Source: Desulfobaculum sp044987625 (lineage in GTDB: Bacteria > Desulfobacterota > Desulfovibrionia > Desulfovibrionales > Desulfovibrionaceae). Taken from it: a stretch of DNA of 64,000 nt. The DNA lies in contig NZ_JBJDSB010000002.1 of the NCBI RefSeq assembly GCF_044987625.1, positions 62,001-126,000 of the forward strand. The letters run 5' to 3'. The notes beneath the pieces were generated by a model that made no database searches, was not told the origin of the DNA, and saw only the letters and a list, made by a program, of their open reading frames with translations. Shown in pieces: positions 57,739-64,000 of the stretch (the first letter of the stretch is position 1; the number at the start of each line of letters is the position of its first letter). The translations under genes were made by a program, and so were the position numbers.

Positions 57739-60339
57739 ATGTTTCGGCTGCCATTTCTTTCGCGCAGATCTCGACGCAGGCGCGTTGACCAGTACGACCC
57801 TGCGTTGCATTTTCGTGAACGGTATGCGCGTTTCAAATCTTTGCTGGAATCCAATTCCGAGTTGTTGACCCTCATTGCCGACATAGAGGAGAAGCTTCAC
57901 GGAGGGACGGCGCTGACCATGAGCTATGTGCGTGAGCAGTCGTCGCGGGCCATGTTCCATGCGGCGCGCATGGTTGATGCGATTATTGATCTTTCGGGCG
58001 GGCGGCACGCCCGGCTGCGCGAGGATCTTGAGCGCATCCGCGCGCAGGTTCGGGAGGTGGTGGAGCGCCCACCTGATTTGCCAGCGTGTGGCTTTGTCAT
58101 GCCGCATAGTGACATCGCTATGGACATGGCACCTTTTGTGGGCGGAAAAAATGCGCACCTTGGCGAAATGTGTCGCGCCGGGGTGAGCGTGCCGCCAGGA
58201 TTTGCTGTGACCACAGCGGGCTATATTCACTTTGTGGAGCATGGCCGCATTCTGGATGAAATCCGCAAGGCGCTCCGCGGTGCGGATGCTTCGGACGCGG
58301 CGTCTTTGGCCCGCGTGTCCGAAGAGGTACAGCGACTGTTTTTGTCAGCACAAGTACCCCCGGATTTGGCGCAGGCCATTATGGCGGCCCATGACGACAT
58401 GTGCCGCGCGGCCGGGGTGGGAGCTCTGCCACTCGCCATGCGCTCCAGTGCCATTGGCGAAGATGGCGAACTGTCCTTCGCCGGGCAGTATCTGACGATG
58501 CTTAACGTCCCCCGCGAGCGAGTGCTGCGGACTTATGCTATGATTCTTGCCAGCCTTTTTACTCCCCGCGCCATTGCCTACCGTTTGCATATGGGGATCC
58601 CTTCCGAGAATGCGGCCATGAGTGTCGCCTGCCTTGGCATGGTTGAGGCAGTAGCCAGCGGGGTCATGTATTCCCGCAGTCCAGTGAATTCCGCCGATGA
58701 TCGAGTGTTGGTCAACGCCGTGTGGGGGCTTGGCCCCTATGCTGTGGACGGTGTGGTCACTCCGGATGCCTATGTGCTCTCACGCGACGAGCCGCCTCAA
58801 TTGCAGGAGCGGCGCGTGGCCGTACAGGCCGTGCGTCTTGAGGGAAGTGGGGAGGGCGCGGTGCGTGAGGTGCCCGTGCCCGAGGCTCTTGCCGCCGAGC
58901 CATGTCTGTCCGAAGCGCAGGCTGTGGAGCTTGCGGCTTGCGGCTTGCGCCTTGAGCGGCATTTTGGGGTTGCGCAGGATATGGAATGGGCGTGCGACGC
59001 CGCTGGGAAGCTTTATATTCTCCAATCGCGGCCGTTGCATGCCTGCGCCGAACCTGTACAGGCGGATGCCATGGCTGTGCCGGGAGCCGAGGTGCTTTTG
59101 GAGGGTGGAGACACTGCCTGCCCCGGCGTGGGGAGCGGGGCGGTGCATATCATCCGCTGCGACGCGGACATTGAGAATTTTTCCGAAGGTGCGGTTTTGG
59201 TGATTGAGCATTCTTCGCCGGGGTATGTTGTTGTCCTGCCGCGTACGGCCGCTGTGATTGCAGCGGCTGGCAGCGTGACAGGCCATATGGCCTCCCTTGT
59301 CCGCGAGTTTGGGGTGCCCGCCGTTTTTGGCGTCGCGGATGCGATGTCGCTGGAAGAAGGACGCATTGTTACGGTGGATGCCTCGCGGCGGCGTATCTAC
59401 GCTGGGGAGGTGCAGGAATTGTCACGCGAGTGCGCGCCCTCGCGCCCAACATTTTCCGCAACCCCGGTGCACCGGGCCCTTGATGCACTGGCGCGGCATA
59501 TCATCCCCCTTGGTCTCACGGATCCAAAGTCGCCGGACTTTGCGCCGGGCAACTGTAGAACCGTGCATGACATTATGCGGATGTGCCACGAGTTTTCCTA
59601 CCGCGAGATGTTTTCAATAAGCGATGTGGCCGCTCAGGCGGGCGGCGTGGCTGTTGGTCTTGACGCTCCTCTGCCGCTGGACCTGCATATTATTGACCTT
59701 GGCGGGGGCCTTGAGCCGTCATGCCACGGCAAAAGGCGGGTTGTGCCTCACGACGTGACGTCGAAACCCTTTGCTGCGCTGCTCGCAGGGATGCTGCACG
59801 ATAAGGTTCAGCGGCGCGGCCCTGTCCCCGTAAGCCTTGGCGGCTTCTTTTCCGTTATGGGGCAGCGGATGATGGAACCGCCTGAGGTGGGGCGCGAGCG
59901 GTTTGGCGACCGCAGTTACGCCATCGTTTCTGACCGCTATCTCAACTTTAGTTCGCGCGTGGGGTATCATTACAGTGTGCTCGACGCGTGGTGCGGCGAC
60001 GTGCTTAATGAGAATTATATTAATTTTGAATTCAAGGGCGGCGCGGCTGATGACATCCGGCGCATCCGCCGGGTCCGCGCTATTGCACGTATTCTTGAGG
60101 AGCTAGGTTTTCGCGTGCGCACCCGTAGCGACCGGGTGGTTGCGCGTTACCGCAAGTATTCGCATGACGACACCCGTGAGCGCTTGGACCAGCTCGGGCG
60201 GCTGCTCATATTCACCCGCCAGATGGACATGCTGATGAGTGGCGAGCAGAGCGTTACCTATGCTGTCGAGAGCTTTCTTGCCGGGCGGTATGATTGGGAG
60301 CCTTCGTCTGATGAGTCCCCAGCATCCCCCCGCCAGTAG
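57739..60339 (+). CDS. PEP synthase-like phosphotransferase lacking the PEP barrel
   Basis: 866 residues. N-terminal ~115 residues are basic and helical. PPDK/PEP-synthase ATP-grasp domain (about 130-435): VGGKNAHLGEM, PLAMRSSAIGEDGELSFAGQYLT, ASGVMYSRSPVN, MEWACDAAGKLYILQSRP. Swivelling phospho-His domain (about 450-560): GSVTGHMASLVREFGVPAVFGV, where the expected His in TGH is kept. The C-terminal PEP/pyruvate TIM barrel is absent; about 300 residues of unknown fold take its place (LDLHIIDLGGGLEPSCHG, FKGGAADDIRRIRRVRAI). ATP-grasp plus His domain without the barrel is also the logic of rifampin phosphotransferase, so another acceptor is likely. It is 40 bp after the activator gene, with a terminator behind. 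Confidence 0.85.
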   Translation: MFRLPFLSRRSRRRRVDQYDPALHFRERYARFKSLLESNSELLTLIADIEEKLHGGTALTMSYVREQSSRAMFHAARMVDAIIDLSGGRHARLREDLERIRAQVREVVERPPDLPACGFVMPHSDIAMDMAPFVGGKNAHLGEMCRAGVSVPPGFAVTTAGYIHFVEHGRILDEIRKALRGADASDAASLARVSEEVQRLFLSAQVPPDLAQAIMAAHDDMCRAAGVGALPLAMRSSAIGEDGELSFAGQYLTMLNVPRERVLRTYAMILASLFTPRAIAYRLHMGIPSENAAMSVACLGMVEAVASGVMYSRSPVNSADDRVLVNAVWGLGPYAVDGVVTPDAYVLSRDEPPQLQERRVAVQAVRLEGSGEGAVREVPVPEALAAEPCLSEAQAVELAACGLRLERHFGVAQDMEWACDAAGKLYILQSRPLHACAEPVQADAMAVPGAEVLLEGGDTACPGVGSGAVHIIRCDADIENFSEGAVLVIEHSSPGYVVVLPRTAAVIAAAGSVTGHMASLVREFGVPAVFGVADAMSLEEGRIVTVDASRRRIYAGEVQELSRECAPSRPTFSATPVHRALDALARHIIPLGLTDPKSPDFAPGNCRTVHDIMRMCHEFSYREMFSISDVAAQAGGVAVGLDAPLPLDLHIIDLGGGLEPSCHGKRRVVPHDVTSKPFAALLAGMLHDKVQRRGPVPVSLGGFFSVMGQRMMEPPEVGRERFGDRSYAIVSDRYLNFSSRVGYHYSVLDAWCGDVLNENYINFEFKGGAADDIRRIRRVRAIARILEELGFRVRTRSDRVVARYRKYSHDDTRERLDQLGRLLIFTRQMDMLMSGEQSVTYAVESFLAGRYDWEPSSDESPASPRQ

Positions 60340-60394
60340 GGCTGGCCGCGTTGCTGCCACGCTCCATTTGTTATCGCTTTTCGTTTGCTACATC

Positions 60395-60429
60395 CGCCTT
60401 GGCCTGTTGATGGGCCAAGGCGATTTTTA
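60395..60429 (+). terminator. Rho-independent terminator after the PEP synthase-like gene
   Basis: The 10-bp stem CGCCTTGGCC/GGCCAAGGCG with an 8-nt loop, then ATTTTTAT. Confidence 0.9.
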
Positions 60430-60459
60430 TCCGCGAAGCAGTTCGTTGAGACCTTTGAG

Positions 60460-60494
60460 AAAAAGAGCCCCGGACCGACAGAGCCGGCCCGGGG
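60460..60494 (-). terminator. Terminator at the end of the kinase-regulator operon
   Basis: CCCCGG-A-CCG pairs imperfectly with CGG-C-CCGGGG; on the minus strand CTCTTTTTCTC follows. It lies 60 bp after the stop codon of the last receiver gene. Confidence 0.8.
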
Positions 60495-60553
60495 TGAGGT
60501 GAGAGTGGGACAACCGCCAAGTGTCCCATCTGATGGAGGGTATGTGGTCCGCG

Positions 60554-60976
60554 TTAGCCGCCGCGGGGGGCACCGGTATGTTTTTTATTCTTATAAAATT
60601 GCCCCTTTTGAAAGGCCCATCGGATCTTGCGCACAATCTCCTCGGTGGGGCAGGGCTTGAGAAGATAGTCGAACGCGCCCAGCTGCATCATTTCCATAGC
60701 GTCATCCACGGAGGCATGCCCGGTAAGGACAATGACTTCGGCATCGCAGCCCATGGCGCACATGGCTTTGTATGTGCCTATCGCGTTGAGGCCAGGCATT
60801 CTCATGTCCAGCAGAACAACGTCGCAGTCGGTGTCATTCAGCATTTCGAGGGCGGTTTCGCCGCAGTCTGCGCAGGACGGTGCAATGTCGTCCTGTATGC
60901 TGAGGATGCGGTGGAGATTCTCGCTGAAAGCGGGTTCGTCGTCGACGATGAGTACCTTAATGAGCTTCGTGTTCAT
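60554..60976 (-). CDS. Single-domain response regulator
   Basis: 140 residues: a complete REC domain with DDE near 14-16, phosphoacceptor Asp in VVLLDMRMPG, Thr in VIVLTGHAS and Lys in YLLKPCP. After the domain only ~20 residues follow (GQFYKNKKHTGAPRGG), so there is no output domain. GAGGCG precedes ATG 60976, which lies inside the end of the kinase gene (20-bp overlap). The NtrC-like REC sequence suggests descent from an AAA+ regulator. Output is probably by protein contact or phosphotransfer. Confidence 0.88.
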   Translation of the reverse strand: MNTKLIKVLIVDDEPAFSENLHRILSIQDDIAPSCADCGETALEMLNDTDCDVVLLDMRMPGLNAIGTYKAMCAMGCDAEVIVLTGHASVDDAMEMMQLGAFDYLLKPCPTEEIVRKIRWAFQKGQFYKNKKHTGAPRGG

Positions 60977-61946
60977 GTTGCGCCTCACAAAGGTTGTGGC
61001 CGCTGGCTGGCGGTGCCTGCTGGCCTTTGAGGGGGAGACGGACGGTGAGGACCGCGCCACCGCTGGCTTTGTTTGTGGCCGAAATTGTTCCGCCGAGCCG
61101 GGTTACGATGCCCTGACAAATGGAGAGGCCAAGGCCTGTGCCCTGGTCGGGTGGCTTGGTGGTGAAAAATGGATCGAAGATGCTGGCCATGGCATCATTG
61201 GGGATGCCTGGTCCTGTATCGGATATTTCGACGGCCGCGTGGCTGGAGCTGAACGAGGTGGAGAGAAAGACACTGCCCCTGCGATCCACAGCCTGAACGG
61301 CGTTGTTGAGGATGTTGAGGACGACCTGCCGCACAAGCTGAGGGTCCGTTGGAATATGGGGGAGGGTGCTGTCATAGCTTCGCACGAGGCGAATGCCGCG
61401 TCCTTTGGCCTCTTTTTCGACAAGCAGCGCCATCCCTTCCACAAGAGTGTTGAGGTTCGTAGGTTGTGGTACGGCCCCACTTTTGCGGGCAAACTGGAGC
61501 ATGGAGTGGGTAATGGTGCGGCAACGGTCAATTTGAGCGGCAATTTGAACAAGACTGTGGCGCAGTCCGGGGGTGATGCTGTCGAGGGGGTGGGCCTGAT
61601 TCAGAAGGTGTTCCATCCATTCGGCCTCCTGCCCGATGATTGCCAGCGGCGTGTTTATCTCATGGGCGATGCCGGAGGAAATCTGGCCTAGGGCGGCAAA
61701 TTTATGTGTTTGGATGAGTTGGTCATCCACAGGTGGTGTGGGGGTGTGGGTTGGTGCGCGGCCAAGAAGTCTGCGGGCGGAGGCGAAGGGGATTGCCGCC
61801 GCCGCAATGGTTGGGAGAATCCAGGCCGGGGAGCTACCGCTTTTTGCGGCGGCCAAGGTGCAAAGCGCGACTCCAACCGGCACCGCGAAAAGGTGGGCAA
61901 GGCGTGTGCTGAACGGGAGTGATGTTTGAACGGAGCGGCCGGTCAT
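60957..61946 (-). CDS. Membrane histidine kinase without periplasmic sensor
   Basis: 329 residues. Two close membrane helices (about 15-52: HLFAVPVGVALCTLAAA, PAWILPTIAAAAIPFA) leave no periplasmic domain. HisKA with phospho-His in SSGIAHEINTPLAIIGQEAEW, HATPase with NILNNAVQAV, DTGPGIP and TGLGLSICQGIVTRLGG. The start overlaps the upstream receiver gene by 4 bp (ATGA), and the end overlaps the next receiver gene by 20 bp. It probably takes its input from membrane or cytosolic partners. Confidence 0.9.
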   Translation of the reverse strand: MTGRSVQTSLPFSTRLAHLFAVPVGVALCTLAAAKSGSSPAWILPTIAAAAIPFASARRLLGRAPTHTPTPPVDDQLIQTHKFAALGQISSGIAHEINTPLAIIGQEAEWMEHLLNQAHPLDSITPGLRHSLVQIAAQIDRCRTITHSMLQFARKSGAVPQPTNLNTLVEGMALLVEKEAKGRGIRLVRSYDSTLPHIPTDPQLVRQVVLNILNNAVQAVDRRGSVFLSTSFSSSHAAVEISDTGPGIPNDAMASIFDPFFTTKPPDQGTGLGLSICQGIVTRLGGTISATNKASGGAVLTVRLPLKGQQAPPASGHNLCEAQHEHEAH

Positions 61947-62344
61947 TGCGTCCGCTCCGAGTGATTTTCGATGAGGCGCTTGCGGTCGCGGGCGCGCAGA
62001 ATGCGTTCCAGCATGTCGTCGATCTTGAAGGGCTTGAGAACGTAGTCGTAGGCCCCAAGGCTCATGCCTGTCAGTCCGGACTCCACGGAGCCGTGCCCGG
62101 TAAGCATAATTACCTCCACAAGGGGGTGGCGTTTCTTGATTTCTCGCAAGGTTTCGATGCCGTCCATGCCGGGCATCTTTACGTCGAGAACCACAACGTC
62201 GGCGTCGTTGGCGCCGAGCCATGTCAGTGCTTCAGCTCCGCTGTGCACACCGTGTACGTCGAGATTGCGCTTTGAGAAGCGCTTGACGAAGAGCTGGATG
62301 AAGTCGGGTTCGTCGTCCACGACCAGGACCTTGAGTTGTGTCAT
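61943..62344 (-). CDS. Single-domain response regulator
   Basis: 133 residues: REC domain with DDE near 10-12, phosphoacceptor Asp in VVVLDVKMPGMDG, Thr in VIMLTGHGS and Lys in YVLKPFK. The C-terminal tail is short and charged. AAGGAG precedes the ATG. It lies 19 bp after one kinase gene and overlaps the next one, so it may be a relay between them. Confidence 0.9.
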   Translation of the reverse strand: MTQLKVLVVDDEPDFIQLFVKRFSKRNLDVHGVHSGAEALTWLGANDADVVVLDVKMPGMDGIETLREIKKRHPLVEVIMLTGHGSVESGLTGMSLGAYDYVLKPFKIDDMLERILRARDRKRLIENHSERTQ

Positions 62345-62363
62345 CTGGTGCTCCTTGGTTCCG

Positions 62364-64000
62364 CTACGCGCCGGGTGCCATGCCGGGCGCGACGTGGGCA
62401 GGCAGTCGCACGTCGAAGGTGGTGCCAGTGCCCGGCGTGCTTTCCACGAGGATGGTCCCGCCGAGTTTTTGCATGATGCTGTAGGCGATGGCGAGGCCGA
62501 GGCCCGTCCCTTCCCCCACGTCTTTGGTTGTGTAGAAGGGATCGAAAAGCCGCCCGAGTTCTTCGCGGCAGAGGCCGGGACCAGTGTCCGTAATGATGAC
62601 GGAAACCTGCTCCGCCGAGCTCTCATAGGTGGTGCGCAGGGTGACGGAGCCGTCTTTGCCTACGGCGTCGATGGCGTTTTCAGTGATGTTGAGGAGTACC
62701 TGCTGCACTTGCGCCGTATCCGTAGTGATGCGGGGCAGATCGTCGCGAAACTCCGTCGTCAACTTGATGTTCCGGTATAGAGCTTCGTTTTCAAGGAATG
62801 CGAGTGTTTGCGCCACGATGTCGTTGATGTTCACATTCTCCTGCATGGGCTCCATGCTCCGCGCAAACCCAAGCATGCGGTGGGTGACGCTCCTCGCGCG
62901 TTCCACATGTGTTTCAACCTTGTTCACGGCGTCTTCAATTTCATCAAAGTTGACGATGGCTTTGGGGTCCTCCTCTGTGAGCAAGTCTTTCACCCAGCCT
63001 GCGCTTTCCTGAATAAGGGTAAGCGGGTTGTTCACCTCGTGGGCAACGCCAGCGGCGAGCTTGCCAAGGGCAGCCATCTTGGAGGCCTGCATGAGGCTGG
63101 CGTCAAGGGCTGCCTTTTCACGTTCAGCGTTCATGAGCTGTCGCACGGTGGCATTGGTGCTCCGCATGGCCCCTACGATGATGAGCAGCATGACAACGCC
63201 CAGAAGCGTAAAAACAATCCATTGGGTGCGAATCAGGGGGGACATCTCTTCCGTGGGGTCTTCCAGTACCACAAGAAGCCATGGAGTGCGGTTGAGCCAA
63301 GCGCGGCCGACGATGCGGCGGGCTCCGGAAAAGTCTACTTCGTCGACGTGGGCGTCGGAGCAGGAGGCCAGCATGGGCAGTGGCGAGGGATCCAGAACGG
63401 TGCCGGAGAAACGTGGTGTTGTCTGGAGCTTGCCGCTTCGGTTGACGAGCCACGCATCCCCAGCATTGCCAAGCTGGACAGTGCGCACAAGCTCGTCGAA
63501 GACGTCGGAGTCTATGGTGGCACGCAATATCCAGATGCTCTCGCCCTCGTGGACCGAGACAGCGATGATGATGTGTGGGAAATTGCGGAATCCCATAAAC
63601 ACGTCGCTGACGGAGACGCCTTTAAGCATGGCCTCGTGAAACCATTGCTCGTTTTTGTAGTTGAATTGTCTGAGAGGATAGGGGCCGACGTAGGCGGCGT
63701 GGTTTCCTTCAGCGTCGATGACGCCCATATCGACAAATGATCCGGAGTTGGCCTTGACGGTTCGAAAGACGGATTCAAGGACTTTTTGGCGCGAGAGCTC
63801 GGTATAGGTGTGGGTTTGGGCCAGCGTTTTGAGCTGTGAGATGCGCTCGTTGAGGAACATATCAATGGAACTGCGCTTGTTGTTAACGATTACCTGCATC
63901 TGTCCTTTGAGCTTGCCCATGAAAGCGCGCTTGAACTGATCGTGAATGATAAACCCCAGCACAAGAAGTGGGACCAGCGAGAAGAGGAGCATGGTCGAGG
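62364..64000 (-). CDS. Cache-domain sensor histidine kinase, 5' end possibly outside window
   Basis: The frame is open to the right edge; an ATG at 63992 is the first Met in the window, so the true N terminus may lie further right. Membrane helix at the beginning (LLFSLVPLLVLGFII), a periplasmic Cache domain (about 25-260: GVIDAEGNHAAYVGPYPL, WFHEAMLKGVSVSDVFMGFRNFPHIIIAVS, AWLVNRSGKLQTT), TM2 (TQWIVFTLLGVVMLLIIVGA). HisKA with phospho-His in AAGVAHEVNNPLTLIQESAGW and HATPase (DTGPGLCREELGRLFDPFYTTK). First visible gene of a kinase-REC-kinase-REC operon. Confidence 0.9.
   Translation of the reverse strand, partial: STMLLFSLVPLLVLGFIIHDQFKRAFMGKLKGQMQVIVNNKRSSIDMFLNERISQLKTLAQTHTYTELSRQKVLESVFRTVKANSGSFVDMGVIDAEGNHAAYVGPYPLRQFNYKNEQWFHEAMLKGVSVSDVFMGFRNFPHIIIAVSVHEGESIWILRATIDSDVFDELVRTVQLGNAGDAWLVNRSGKLQTTPRFSGTVLDPSPLPMLASCSDAHVDEVDFSGARRIVGRAWLNRTPWLLVVLEDPTEEMSPLIRTQWIVFTLLGVVMLLIIVGAMRSTNATVRQLMNAEREKAALDASLMQASKMAALGKLAAGVAHEVNNPLTLIQESAGWVKDLLTEEDPKAIVNFDEIEDAVNKVETHVERARSVTHRMLGFARSMEPMQENVNINDIVAQTLAFLENEALYRNIKLTTEFRDDLPRITTDTAQVQQVLLNITENAIDAVGKDGSVTLRTTYESSAEQVSVIITDTGPGLCREELGRLFDPFYTTKDVGEGTGLGLAIAYSIMQKLGGTILVESTPGTGTTFDVRLPAHVAPGMAPGA

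Overview
The window is GC-rich, densely coded DNA from a motile, anaerobic, cytochrome-rich Gram-negative bacterium. The gene content points to the Desulfovibrionales (Desulfovibrio and relatives). Supporting signs are chemoreceptors with a periplasmic CxxCH heme motif like Desulfovibrio DcrA, a small tetraheme cytochrome c, a DhnA-type aldolase linked to aromatic amino-acid synthesis, a short EF-Ts, many 4Fe-4S proteins and very many two-component and sigma-54 systems. No rRNA, tRNA, CRISPR array, insertion sequence or phage was found. The assignment is inference from gene content; nothing was searched.

Left part (1-16.1 kb). A flagellar block (fliC, fliD, fliS) is followed by two glycosyltransferases that may decorate flagellin. 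Sigma-28-like and sigma-54-like promoters and CsrA-like sites are visible. Next comes a housekeeping cluster on the minus strand: rpsB-tsf-pyrH-frr-uppS-cdsA-dxr-rseP-tsaB. It starts at a good sigma-70 promoter with a structured rpsB leader. A fumarylacetoacetate-hydrolase-family gene and, divergently, a DhnA-type aldolase follow. In front of the aldolase is what looks like a classical attenuator: a 29-residue leader peptide with three adjacent Tyr codons and one Trp codon, then a 13-bp terminator with eight T.

Middle (16.1-35.8 kb). This is a signalling region: a REC-TPR protein, a zinc-ribbon protein, a tetraheme cytochrome in one transcription unit with a heme chemoreceptor, two more chemoreceptors (one with heme), a very large multi-PAS/GAF kinase overlapping a REC-kinase hybrid, and an HD-GYP protein. 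An FAD dehydrogenase, DarP and small uncharacterised proteins lie between them.

35.8-48.9 kb. This is a complete DMSO-reductase module on the minus strand. dmsABC, a TorD chaperone, a polyferredoxin and moaA form one operon. An FmdE-MoeA fusion, a hybrid kinase with a solute-binding domain and a sigma-54 response regulator form another. Both operons have a sigma-54 promoter, and both have paired copies of the same inverted repeat (TTCCAN-N5-GTGGAA type) 43 bp apart upstream. This suggests that the regulator drives both the reductase and its own operon.

Right part (49.2-64 kb). After hrpB there is a five-gene membrane operon around a TauE/SafE permease, with a sigma-54 promoter. It is divergent from a membrane-anchored sigma-54 activator that has a GAFTEA instead of a GAFTGA loop and a winged-helix-like C terminus, followed by a PEP-synthase-like phosphotransferase lacking the PEP barrel. 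A kinase-REC-kinase-REC operon runs off the right edge. I recall a similar gene order in D. vulgaris Hildenborough, but I could not verify that.
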